Below, in pieces: positions 36,376 to 45,177 of a DNA stretch of 64,000 nucleotides. This DNA is from an uncultured Bacteroidota bacterium (GTDB lineage: Bacteria; Bacteroidota; Bacteroidia; Chitinophagales; Chitinophagaceae), in NCBI GenBank assembly GCA_903829015.1, contig CAIKOJ010000155.1, positions 1 through 64,000 on the forward strand, written 5' to 3'. The position numbers and the translations under genes are program-made. A model generated the notes under the pieces. It was not told the DNA's origin. It made no database searches and saw only the letters and a list, made by a program, of their open reading frames with translations. How positions within the stretch are numbered: position 1 is the first letter of the stretch; the number at the start of each line of letters is the position of its first letter.

Positions 36376-37077
36376 ATGTCAAAGAAGATTTTTTTTTACC
36401 TGGCTTTACTATCGTTAACAGCTATATTTTCCTGTTCTAAGAAGGACAACAAAACAGTAAGTACCTTAGCGGAAACTCCTATTGCCAAGGCGCAGTACGA
36501 TGCGTCTAACTACGGAATATATAAGGGGGTTTTTGTTGGTTCGAGCGGCACAATCATTATTGATATCAGCAATACAAGTGCCATCACTGCAACGTTAAAA
36601 ATAGGAACAACAACCTACAACTTTACAACAACCCAGACGATAACCCTGAATACTGCATCGACAATTGCTTTTACCAGCGGCTCTAATAGTTTTACATTTA
36701 GTGTAGATGCTAGTGGAGCAAACCCTACAATTACAAATCTTATAATAGCAGGACATCCTGAAGCTATTTTGCTCGTAGTAAAAGAAACATCAACGGCATT
36801 GGTAAAGTGCTTTGAAGGAACATATAGTGGGTCAGATGCAGGCACCTTTAATGCTGTTATTTACAACAACATATTTAAGGCTCTTGTAAAAAGCACAACC
36901 ACAGCTGGCTTTGACGCTACAGCTGACGGAGCGGTGGTAAGCAATGTGATCAGTGCAGGTTCTGTTTCAACAGGAGAAACATTTACGGGTACATTGACCG
37001 GCAATGATTTTTCAGGAACCTGGAACAATTCACTTAGCGGCGACAACGGCACCTGGAACGGAACAAGGACCTATTAG
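36376..37077 (+). CDS. Thr/Ser-rich lipoprotein of unknown function
   Basis: 233 residues. Lipobox AIFSC with acylated Cys at about 20. The mature protein is rich in Thr, Ser, Ala and Gly, and has two halves with similar strands (GIYKGVFVGSSGTIIIDISN and FEGTYSGSDAGTFNAVIYN), suggesting a beta-sandwich repeat. No family recognised. Downstream of the GloVer gene by 47 bases, so possibly co-transcribed. Confidence 0.6.
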   Translation: MSKKIFFYLALLSLTAIFSCSKKDNKTVSTLAETPIAKAQYDASNYGIYKGVFVGSSGTIIIDISNTSAITATLKIGTTTYNFTTTQTITLNTASTIAFTSGSNSFTFSVDASGANPTITNLIIAGHPEAILLVVKETSTALVKCFEGTYSGSDAGTFNAVIYNNIFKALVKSTTTAGFDATADGAVVSNVISAGSVSTGETFTGTLTGNDFSGTWNNSLSGDNGTWNGTRTY

Positions 37078-37136
37078 TACGTTGTATCAGTTTGGTAACT
37101 GATGAACTTGGGAACCAATCGATACTCGATTTTACA

Positions 37137-37163
37137 GACAAGCCCCGCAGTGCGGGGCTTGTC
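37137..37163. terminator. strong bidirectional terminator between convergent genes
   Basis: Arms GACAAGCCCCG / CGGGGCTTGTC (37137-37147 and 37153-37163) with a five-base loop, 11 bp and GC-rich core, T-rich exit. Lies between the lipoprotein gene (36376) and the aldehyde dehydrogenase gene (37202). Confidence 0.85.
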
Positions 37164-37201
37164 TTATTATATTCATGTGAGCGTACTACTCCTATATTCT
37201 T

Positions 37202-38659
37202 CTACAACTCCACACATACATTCTTCGGCTCAGTGAAGAACCGAAGTGCATCCCATCCGCCTTCGCGGCCTACACCACTGTTCCTGAATCCACCGAACGG
37301 TGTGCGCAGGTCGCGCAGCAGCCAGCAGTTTACCCAAATAATACCACTGTGTACTTTGGCGGCAACGCGGTTAGCGCGGCTCACGTCCTGTGTCCATATA
37401 GTGGCACTCAGACCATAGTCGCTGGTATTGGCCAGTTGCAGTGCCTCTTCTTCTGTTTTAAATGATTGTATAGTTACCACTGGTCCAAAGATCTCTTCCA
37501 TATTGGTGCGGCAGTTGGGTCCCAGGCCTTCCACTATTGTTGGTTCTATGAACAAACCATTTTCGCAGCGACCTTCCATTTTCACCGCATTGCCACCTGT
37601 AAGTATAGTACCTCCTTCTTCTTTAGCCAGCTCAATGCAACCCAGTACTTTATCAAAGTGCAGTTTGCTCACTACCGCGCCCTGCCTGCTCTTCTCGTCC
37701 AGCGGATCTCCCACGGTCAGCTTTTTGGTTCTTGCTATGAATTCGGTTTTGAATTTTTCGTAAATGCTTTCTTCTACCAGTATTCTGCTGCCGCACAGGC
37801 ATATTTGTCCCTGATTGCTGAAAGATGACTGCAGCGTGGTACGCATCATTTTCTCCCAGTCACAATCTGCAAAAATGATGTTTGGGTTTTTGCCGCCCAG
37901 TTCCAAAGACACTTTTTTGAACATCGGTGCCACTGTTGCCGCAATATCCCGACCAGCACGAGTGCTGCCTGTGAACGAGATCGCTTTTATTTCGGGGTGC
38001 GATACTATGGCCGATCCACAGCCGGGTCCGGTGCCGTGCAGAATATTAAGTACGCCAGATGGCAGCCCTGCTTCGCTGCAGATGATGCTGAGCAGGTAAG
38101 CGGTCATGGGCGTTACTTCGCTGGGTTTTGCAACCACGCAATTACCTGCCGCAAGTGCTGGTGCTATCTTCCAGGTAAACAGATACAGGGGTAAGTTCCA
38201 CGGAGAGATACAACCCACCACGCCTATTGGCTGGCGCAGTGTATAATTGATAGCACGGTTTTCCATACTATGGCTGTCTGTGCTGAAGTGCATAATGCCC
38301 GTGGCAAAGAACCTGAAGTTGCTAGATGCTCGTGGTATGTCTACCATTTTAGAAAGCCACAGTGGTTTACCATTGTCATTAGTCTCAGCAAGAGCAAGAG
38401 CGTCCAGATTTTCGTCTATAAGTTCTGCTATGCGGTTCAATATTTTAAAACGGGCTTCCACCGGCATAGTGCTCCACAAAGGGAACGCTTCTTTTGCAGC
38501 AATCACCGCTTCTTCCACATCACTTTTGTCGCTGTCAGGCGTTTGGCTGTACACCTCTCCTGTAGCAGGATTGATGTTGTCCATGTATTTGCCGTTAACC
38601 GGTGCCTGTAATATACCTGCAATAAAATTGCCTATCTGAGCCGGAGCAGTAAGATTCAT
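37202..38659 (-). CDS. aldehyde dehydrogenase, possibly aminomuconate semialdehyde type
   Basis: NAD(P)-dependent oxidation of an aldehyde to the acid. 485 residues, standard ALDH length. Catalytic cysteine is probably C287 in NQGQICLCGSR, with general base E253 (LELGGKNPN). FTGSTRAGRDIA is the NAD-binding glycine segment. Sequence features such as PATGEVYSQTP and the C-terminal PFGGFRNSGVGREGG match 2-hydroxymuconic and 2-aminomuconic semialdehyde dehydrogenases more than betaine ALDH, but substrate cannot be fixed. No aromatic-degradation operon surrounds it. Confidence 0.85.
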   Translation of the reverse strand: MNLTAPAQIGNFIAGILQAPVNGKYMDNINPATGEVYSQTPDSDKSDVEEAVIAAKEAFPLWSTMPVEARFKILNRIAELIDENLDALALAETNDNGKPLWLSKMVDIPRASSNFRFFATGIMHFSTDSHSMENRAINYTLRQPIGVVGCISPWNLPLYLFTWKIAPALAAGNCVVAKPSEVTPMTAYLLSIICSEAGLPSGVLNILHGTGPGCGSAIVSHPEIKAISFTGSTRAGRDIAATVAPMFKKVSLELGGKNPNIIFADCDWEKMMRTTLQSSFSNQGQICLCGSRILVEESIYEKFKTEFIARTKKLTVGDPLDEKSRQGAVVSKLHFDKVLGCIELAKEEGGTILTGGNAVKMEGRCENGLFIEPTIVEGLGPNCRTNMEEIFGPVVTIQSFKTEEEALQLANTSDYGLSATIWTQDVSRANRVAAKVHSGIIWVNCWLLRDLRTPFGGFRNSGVGREGGWDALRFFTEPKNVCVEL

Positions 38660-38704
38660 GTTACGAAATTAGGAAATTAGCTTGAAGAATTGATTGTAAA
38701 CACA

Positions 38705-39268
38705 CTACCGACCTCCGCAAAATTGCTTATCTACGTATACTTTTCGTCCGTTAGCGCTCAGATAATAGCAGCCTCCCCGTGGACCCCTGTGATACACTCT
38801 TTTTGCAATGCCGGGTTGATACTCACCACCCTTATATGCCGGCGGCGGAAATTGCGCTGCATTGAATTTATTTTCGTCGTTAGCAGGATGGACAGGTTGC
38901 ATCAGTTCGGTTAGCGGTTTTGTACCCGTTTTATCCGTTCCCGCCACTGTTACTTTTGAGAGCGCAGGCACTACGAATCTTTTTTCTACCCAGCCATAAA
39001 TCCGGCTGTAGCCACCTGCGTTATTGGCATAACGCAGCAGTACCCTGTAAAATCTGCTTTTAACGGATTTGTTGCCTTTGTAACCATCTTCATACGGCTC
39101 AACCTTTACAGGGCACCCAGCCTGCATAACAGCAAATACGTTATAACGTGTTTCCGGACGATCTCTTAAGATCAGGTTGCGGGTATTGACATAAACAGTG
39201 TCCTGTGCAAAAACAACATTTGCCGCAGAAAATAACCAGACCAAAATTGTAAGCCGGAGCAAGCTCAT
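38705..39268 (-). CDS. small secreted protein with SH3-like region and Cys-rich C-terminal motif
   Basis: 187 residues. Signal peptide 1-22 (FAQ). A bacterial-SH3-like pattern follows (VYVNTRNLILRDRPETRYNVFAVMQAG), as in cell-wall or peptide-binding modules. The last 25 residues contain PRGGCYYLSANGRKVYVDKQFC, resembling the short basic adaptor domain first seen in chlorovirus proteins and present in some Bacteroidota secreted proteins. ATG at 39268. Function unknown; perhaps cell-envelope binding. Confidence 0.6.
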   Translation of the reverse strand: MSLLRLTILVWLFSAANVVFAQDTVYVNTRNLILRDRPETRYNVFAVMQAGCPVKVEPYEDGYKGNKSVKSRFYRVLLRYANNAGGYSRIYGWVEKRFVVPALSKVTVAGTDKTGTKPLTELMQPVHPANDENKFNAAQFPPPAYKGGEYQPGIAKRVYHRGPRGGCYYLSANGRKVYVDKQFCGGR

Positions 39269-39292
39269 AAGTAGTTACAAAGTACCAAAATT

Positions 39293-39334
39293 AAAAAAGG
39301 CACATAAAGAACCAAAGTTCTTATGTGCCTTTTT
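39293..39334 (-). terminator. terminator after the 1381-residue protein gene
   Basis: Stem GGCACATAA / TTATGTGCC plus inner GAAC/GTTC (39299-39307 with 39321-39329, and 39309-39312 with 39317-39320), one-base bulge, four-base loop CAAA. A-run on the plus strand (39293-39298) gives a T-tail on the minus strand. Confidence 0.8.
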
Positions 39335-39351
39335 AAAAAGACAAAATATAT

Positions 39352-42300
39352 TTAGTTGATCACTACCTTCTGCACAAATGTGCCATGATCGGTAGTTGCA
39401 GTCAACAGATAAATACCTGATGGCTGATCCATGCTGATCTGAACATCGTTGTTGGTAGCTGCGTTAAATACTTTCACTGTTTCACCAACTACGTTTGTAA
39501 TGGTAACGTGTACATTCTCATTTTCAATCGAAGTAAGATTCATTGTGAATGTACCCTTGTTAGGGTTTGGTGCCAATTTCAGTTCAGATAAAGAAGCTGA
39601 ATACTGATGTACACCCAAAGCCGCTGTTGTTACAGTGAGTGAGTTGCTCGAAGCAGTTGTATAACATGCATCGCCAGAGCCGGCTACACAATGCACAACC
39701 GCCGTGCCTGGCGTAGTACCTGTGATAGAATAAGTTCTGTTTGTAGCACCCGGAACCGAAACACCATTCAGGAACCACTGGTAAGTAGGCACCGGAGCAA
39801 GTGAGGTTACAGTTGCAGTGAAAACATCTGTCTGACCAACTCCTATCAGTCCGGTAGACTGAGTGATACTAACCGAGATAGGCAGCGGGTTCTCAACGTT
39901 CAAGTTAATACGGTTACTGTTTACAGTATTAACAGTGCGGCAAGATGCGCTGCTGGCCATGGTGCAATATACATTGTCTCCGTTTGTAGGAGCGTATGTG
40001 TAGTTAACACCTGTTGCTACGTTCACACCGTTTTTAGTCCAGGTATAAGTAGGAGGTACACCACCATAAAGCGGATGCGCTGTAAACGTAACATTAGAAC
40101 CGATACATACAGCTGAAATAGGACTAACTGTGATTCCAACCGTTGGTGTTTCTGTAACATCTACTGTCATTGTAACGCTGTTGCTGATCACAGTAGCTGG
40201 CGTAGGACATACATAGCTGCTGGTTAGCGCACAGGTAATAACATCACCATGAGATGGGATATAAGTAAATGGATTGCCACCGCCTGCAGCAGTACCGTTT
40301 ACATACCATGTATATGCCGGAGTTGTGCCGCCATTTACCGGTACAGCAGTATAAGGAGTCAGATCGCCTATACAAACTGTATCACCAATGGCACCTGTAG
40401 AAATGTAAACTGATGGAACCAATGAAGGATAAACAACAACAGTTACCGTATCATAAACCGTAGTAATAGATGCGCAGGCTGCATTGCTGGTCATTTTAAG
40501 AATGAACCTGTCGCCGTTTGAAGGTGTATGGTTGAAAGAAGCACCTGCACCAAGTACAAAACCATTTACCCTCCATTCGTAAACCGGAGCAGTGCCACCA
40601 TTCAACGGATTAGCGGTATAAGTAACCAGTGTACCTGGGCATGTGTTGAAACCCGGAGTAGCCGTAAAAGTTACTGATGGAGTTATGATCGGGTTAACAT
40701 TGATATTTAATATCGCAGCTATGGTGCCGCAAACACTGGTAACGCTGTAGGAGATGGTTACTGCACCCGCCGTAACACCGGTAACAACACCGGTTGAAGA
40801 AACTGTTGCGTTCGCATTGCTTGCACTCCATGTGCCGCCCGGAACCGCATCAGTAAGCGTAATTGATGAACCCACACAAACGTTTGCAGAGCCAACAATT
40901 GTACCTGCATTTGGAAGTGGATCAACAGTAACTGTGTAAGTAGCAACAGCGGTACCGCATGAGGCAACTACACTGTACGAAATCACAACGGTACCTGACG
41001 TAACACCGGTTACAACTCCAAGCCCTGATACTGTTGCATTGGTATTGCTGGCCGACCATGTGCCGCCGCTGGTAGCATCAGAAAGTGTAATTGTAGCTCC
41101 CGGACACACATTTGTAGGACCGGTAATAGTACCTGCTGTAGGCACCGCTACCACGTTTACAGTGAACGTTGCTACAGCCGTGCCGCATGAGTTGGTAACC
41201 GAATAAGAAACTACATCAGTACCAACAGTAACACCTGTTACAACACCGCCTGCCACTGAAGCATTACCTGTAGTTGTAGACCATATACCGCCCGGAGCCG
41301 GATCTGTTAGGGTAACAGTACCGCCAGTACAAACGGTAGATGTACCTGTAATTGTACCAGCAGCTGGTAACGGATTAATAGTCACCACAACACCTACTGC
41401 AGTTGTTCCACAGCCGTTGGTAACCGTATAGCTGATATCATCTGTACCGGCAGTAACACCTGTAACCAGACCTGTTCCGGAAACAGTCGCATTGGCATTT
41501 GTGGCCGACCAGGAGCCTCCCCCTGTAGCGTTGGAAAGCAGAGTTGTTGAAGATTCGCAAACCACAGGAGTACCGGTAATGGCAGGCACTACAGGCAAGT
41601 CATTTACTGTAACAGTAAGTACGGCACTTACCGTACCGCAGCTATTGGTTACGGTATAACTGATATCATCAGTACCAACTGTAACACCAGTCACATTGCC
41701 CGTACCATCTACAGTTGCATTACTGTTCTGTGCGCTCCATGTGCCGCCTGGGGCAGCATCTGTCAAAGCAATAGAAGCACCAACACACACAGTTGAAGCT
41801 CCTGTTATGCTGCCCGCGTTTGGCAGTGGATTCACTGTTATTGAGTAGACTGAAAAAGCTGTACCGCAGCTGTTTGTTAAGGTATAGCTGATATCATCAG
41901 TACCTGCAGAAACACCGGTTACCGTGCCACCTACTACGCTTGCATTAGCGTTAAGGGCCGACCATGTGCCGGTAGTAGAATCATTAGAAAGGACTATAGT
42001 AGAACCAACACAAACTTCGGTAGCAGTGCCGGTAATAGGTGTCGCTATAGGCAACGGATTAACCGTTACGTTTACTACAGTAGTTGAAGTATTGTAGCCA
42101 TCAGAGATTTGGATAGTAAAGGCATCAGGGCCAGAATAACCAACTGTAGGAGTATATGTAAGACCTGCAGGAGTAACTGTGCCGCCGTTTGCAGCTGCAG
42201 TTGTCGCAGCGGTTAATGTACCGTGAGAGCATATTGCTACAATGCTCCAGGTAAGTGTTTGACTACGGTCAGAATCTACTACTGCAAGCGTTGTATTAAT

Positions 42301-43497
42301 ACTATTAGCACCGGAACTCTGACATACAGTCAATGACTGTGTGGCGCCATTTGCAAAAACAGGAATGCAGTTTGGTTTCACATACCTGATGCGGCTGTTG
42401 TTAAAGTCACCAATGTAAAAGTGGTTCATATCCGTGACAGCCAGGCCGAATGGGTTAACCCTTACAGCGCTTGCTGTTGCAGGTCCGCCGTCGCCTGCAG
42501 CACCACCAAAGCCAGATGTACCAGCAACAGTTGTAATGATACCCGCTGCGCTTACCATCCTTACAACGCCGTTACTATTATCAGAAATAAACAGATTACC
42601 CGCTGCATCAACCTTCACATCTGTAGGTCTGTTTACCTGACATGTAGCCGCTGTTGAAGGGCCGTTATCGCCGGCGTATCCTCCTGTTCCATTACCGGCA
42701 TAGGTAGTAATAATATTCGTACCGGTAGTTACTTTTCTTACTCTGTTATTGCTTCTATCGGCAATAAATATATTGCCTGCTGCATCCACACACACGCCTC
42801 TGGGGGCATTAAGTTGTGCTGTGGCTGCAGAACCACCATCGCCTGCTGCGCCCGCTGTACCTGTACCTGCAACAGCTGTTATGATATTGGTAGACAGGTC
42901 GATCACACGTACTTTATTGCTGCCTGCATCAGCGATATACAGTTTATTGGAAGCAACAAACAAACCACGAGGTCCACTCAACAACGCAGCAGTAGCAAGT
43001 CCGCCATCTCCTGTTCCTCCTGCTGTTCCTGTACCCGCAAATGTTGTGATAATACCGGTACCATCAATTTTTCTGATTTTATTGTTAGTACCGTCACTAA
43101 CGTAAATATTGCCCGTGGCATCTACAGCTACGCCCGCTACACCCGGGTTAAAACCACCACCCGCACCAAACTGGCATGCTGTTGCCGCTGCGCCGTCACC
43201 ACCGGTTCCTGTTGTACCGTTTCCAGCTACAAGTGATATAATACCTGTTGTCATATCAACTTTTCTCAACCTGTTGTTGGAGTTATCACAGATGTAGAGA
43301 TTGCCTGCCGGATCAAAATTGAGCATTCCGGGGGTATTAACTCTTACCGTTGCTGCCGTTGCCGGACCACCATCACCTGCATAAGCACCGGTACCATTAC
43401 CTATATAGGTGGTAATAAGATTTACCTGTGCATGAACGCCTGATACTAAACCCAAAAAACACACAACCGAGGATATAAGTAAACGCATCTTTTTCAT
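39352..43497 (-). CDS. giant T9SS surface protein: NHL propeller, Ig-like repeats, PKD-like repeats
   Basis: 1381 residues in a clear order. Signal peptide 1-23. NHL-type repeats of about 50-60 residues (GDGGPATAA...GNLYIADxxNNRIRKVD) from about 25 to 375, likely a propeller. A cadherin-like segment (about 375-480). Six Ig-like repeats of 75-76 residues (ITG..VC.G....L.....GGTWS..N.NA.V.G.G.VTGVT.GTDDISY.VTNSCGT), then four PKD-like repeats of about 85 residues (P.YTW..NG...G). T9SS type A sorting domain at the end (VTNVVGETVKVFNAATN). The function is probably adhesion or surface display. A hairpin terminator lies 18 bases beyond the stop. Confidence 0.92.
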   Translation of the reverse strand: MKKMRLLISSVVCFLGLVSGVHAQVNLITTYIGNGTGAYAGDGGPATAATVRVNTPGMLNFDPAGNLYICDNSNNRLRKVDMTTGIISLVAGNGTTGTGGDGAAATACQFGAGGGFNPGVAGVAVDATGNIYVSDGTNNKIRKIDGTGIITTFAGTGTAGGTGDGGLATAALLSGPRGLFVASNKLYIADAGSNKVRVIDLSTNIITAVAGTGTAGAAGDGGSAATAQLNAPRGVCVDAAGNIFIADRSNNRVRKVTTGTNIITTYAGNGTGGYAGDNGPSTAATCQVNRPTDVKVDAAGNLFISDNSNGVVRMVSAAGIITTVAGTSGFGGAAGDGGPATASAVRVNPFGLAVTDMNHFYIGDFNNSRIRYVKPNCIPVFANGATQSLTVCQSSGANSINTTLAVVDSDRSQTLTWSIVAICSHGTLTAATTAAANGGTVTPAGLTYTPTVGYSGPDAFTIQISDGYNTSTTVVNVTVNPLPIATPITGTATEVCVGSTIVLSNDSTTGTWSALNANASVVGGTVTGVSAGTDDISYTLTNSCGTAFSVYSITVNPLPNAGSITGASTVCVGASIALTDAAPGGTWSAQNSNATVDGTGNVTGVTVGTDDISYTVTNSCGTVSAVLTVTVNDLPVVPAITGTPVVCESSTTLLSNATGGGSWSATNANATVSGTGLVTGVTAGTDDISYTVTNGCGTTAVGVVVTINPLPAAGTITGTSTVCTGGTVTLTDPAPGGIWSTTTGNASVAGGVVTGVTVGTDVVSYSVTNSCGTAVATFTVNVVAVPTAGTITGPTNVCPGATITLSDATSGGTWSASNTNATVSGLGVVTGVTSGTVVISYSVVASCGTAVATYTVTVDPLPNAGTIVGSANVCVGSSITLTDAVPGGTWSASNANATVSSTGVVTGVTAGAVTISYSVTSVCGTIAAILNINVNPIITPSVTFTATPGFNTCPGTLVTYTANPLNGGTAPVYEWRVNGFVLGAGASFNHTPSNGDRFILKMTSNAACASITTVYDTVTVVVYPSLVPSVYISTGAIGDTVCIGDLTPYTAVPVNGGTTPAYTWYVNGTAAGGGNPFTYIPSHGDVITCALTSSYVCPTPATVISNSVTMTVDVTETPTVGITVSPISAVCIGSNVTFTAHPLYGGVPPTYTWTKNGVNVATGVNYTYAPTNGDNVYCTMASSASCRTVNTVNSNRINLNVENPLPISVSITQSTGLIGVGQTDVFTATVTSLAPVPTYQWFLNGVSVPGATNRTYSITGTTPGTAVVHCVAGSGDACYTTASSNSLTVTTAALGVHQYSASLSELKLAPNPNKGTFTMNLTSIENENVHVTITNVVGETVKVFNAATNNDVQISMDQPSGIYLLTATTDHGTFVQKVVIN
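40690..42062 (-). repeat. six tandem Ig-like repeats of about 228 bp
   Basis: Within the 39352 gene. Six copies of a 75-76-residue unit, each about 228 bp, with shared SCGT and GTWS anchors. The same block recurs without an insertion, a likely target for repeat-number change. Confidence 0.8.
42380..43410 (-). repeat. NHL-type repeats in the giant surface protein
   Basis: About six repeats with the GDGGPATAA and GNIYVSDGxNNKIRK signatures, related to the repeats of the 49520 gene. Confidence 0.75.
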
Positions 43498-43706
43498 TTG
43501 TAATTGATTTAACTATATTTTAAAATTTCTAAAAACAGAGCCTACAATATTACGGAAAAATAACTAAGTATGCAATATCAATAACATTAAAAATTCATTT
43601 TTTTGTTAGCTAATTATTATGCTGGGATTGGCGAAACGTATGAAGTTTACAGCAGAATTTCTAACAGCATACATTAACTTTACACTTTTGTAATTTTCAA
43701 TATTTA

Positions 43707-45104
43707 ATGGAACAAAACCCATTGCCTGAACATAGTGTGGATTTGGATTTTGGCGGTTTGGTACGCGGGCAATTTTTCTCTGCGTCAATAGATGCCGCCA
43801 GAACTCTTGGTTGGCAATTAATATCTGTTAATGAAAATGTGATTATTTTTCATGCGTCAGACCCTAACCCGGCTTTTGGAGAAGTAGTAACAATTACAAT
43901 ATATGATGAGCATGCTGTTTTATCAAGCAAGTCGGTAAATGAATATTACCTGAACGACCGGCAAAACGAACTCAATGCAACTCTTTTTAAAGAAGCCCTC
44001 GCTAATATAGCTTTCCAGATTGCGGAAAACGAAAAAAAGAAGCATCCGCATGCCAGGGAGAAATACGGAGCGCTTATACCATCTAAAACATACATTGTTA
44101 CTCCGGTACTGATATATCTGAATATTCTGGTATTTCTATTAATGGTGTTTTCTGGTATTTCTGTGTTCAATCCCAATACCGAGCGGCTACTTCAGTGGGG
44201 AGGCAATTTCAGACCGTTAACAACAACCGGTGAATGGTGGCGTCTATTTTCATTCATGTTTTTACATGCAGGAATACTGCATTTGTTAATGAACATGTTT
44301 GCACTGGCCTACATTGGTATGTTTCTGGAGCCTATAATGGGCAGGTTTAGGTTTATTTCTGCCTATCTGCTTACAGGTGTATGCTCCGGTCTTATGAGCA
44401 TTTATATGCATTCGTATACCGTAGGCGTAGGTGCCTCGGGTGCCATTTTTGGTATGTACGGTGTTTTTCTGGCTACGCTTACCACTAATTACATTGAAAA
44501 AACTGCACGGAAAACCCAGCTGCGCAGCATCATGTTCTTCGTTTTATACAACTTACTGGCTGGTACTGAGGGTAATGTAGATAATGCAGCACATATTGGT
44601 GGCCTTATCAGTGGTATAGTGGTTGGCTACGCATTTTATCCCGGACTGGTGAAAAAACATCAAATTTTTTGGCAGATACTGGTTTCAGCGGTATTGGGTG
44701 TTATGGTGTTTTTTCTTACTGTAAATACTTTAAAGTCGCTCCCAAACGATATGGGGGTATACGACCGGAAAATGAAACAATTCACAGAAGCCGAAACCCG
44801 GGCGTTACAGGTACTGAAACCTGAAAAGACCGATACCAAAGAAATGATACTGAATAAGATCCAAAAGCAGGGAATTGATCTCTGGGAAAAGGATCTGCAG
44901 CTGCTGAATGACGTTAAGAATCTGGATATCCCGGCTCAAATGAAAGAACGGAACCTGAAACTGGCACAATATTGCAAACTGCGTATAGAACAATATAATT
45001 TGTTCTATAAAGATGTGGAAGGCAGTGGCACCGATACAGCTAAAATAGGAGAGGTGAACAGAAAGATCAATTTGGTGATATCTGAACTGATACCCAACCA
45101 ATGA
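43707..45104 (+). CDS. rhomboid-family intramembrane serine protease
   Basis: 465 residues. A soluble N-terminal domain (about 1-120) precedes the six-helix rhomboid core. The catalytic serine is S244 in GVGASGAIFGMYG, and the catalytic histidine is H296 in AAHIGGLISG. Other family marks: the HLLMNMFALAY segment and ends. The C-terminal region of about 110 residues is charged and helical. Cleaves membrane proteins within or near the bilayer. Followed by mutL on the same strand, 73 bases on, a neighbourhood I have seen in Bacteroidota; the functional link is unknown. Confidence 0.93.
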   Translation: MEQNPLPEHSVDLDFGGLVRGQFFSASIDAARTLGWQLISVNENVIIFHASDPNPAFGEVVTITIYDEHAVLSSKSVNEYYLNDRQNELNATLFKEALANIAFQIAENEKKKHPHAREKYGALIPSKTYIVTPVLIYLNILVFLLMVFSGISVFNPNTERLLQWGGNFRPLTTTGEWWRLFSFMFLHAGILHLLMNMFALAYIGMFLEPIMGRFRFISAYLLTGVCSGLMSIYMHSYTVGVGASGAIFGMYGVFLATLTTNYIEKTARKTQLRSIMFFVLYNLLAGTEGNVDNAAHIGGLISGIVVGYAFYPGLVKKHQIFWQILVSAVLGVMVFFLTVNTLKSLPNDMGVYDRKMKQFTEAETRALQVLKPEKTDTKEMILNKIQKQGIDLWEKDLQLLNDVKNLDIPAQMKERNLKLAQYCKLRIEQYNLFYKDVEGSGTDTAKIGEVNRKINLVISELIPNQ

Positions 45105-45177
45105 GTCAAAAACCAATGACGCCTAGTGATGTTTAAATTATAAACGTATCACTACCTTTACACAAATAATTAATTCT

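Noticed and set aside
39352..43497. CRISPR-like repeat pattern in the repeat-rich gene
   Set aside because: The repeats are in frame, about 228 bp and protein-coding, with no short spacer structure.
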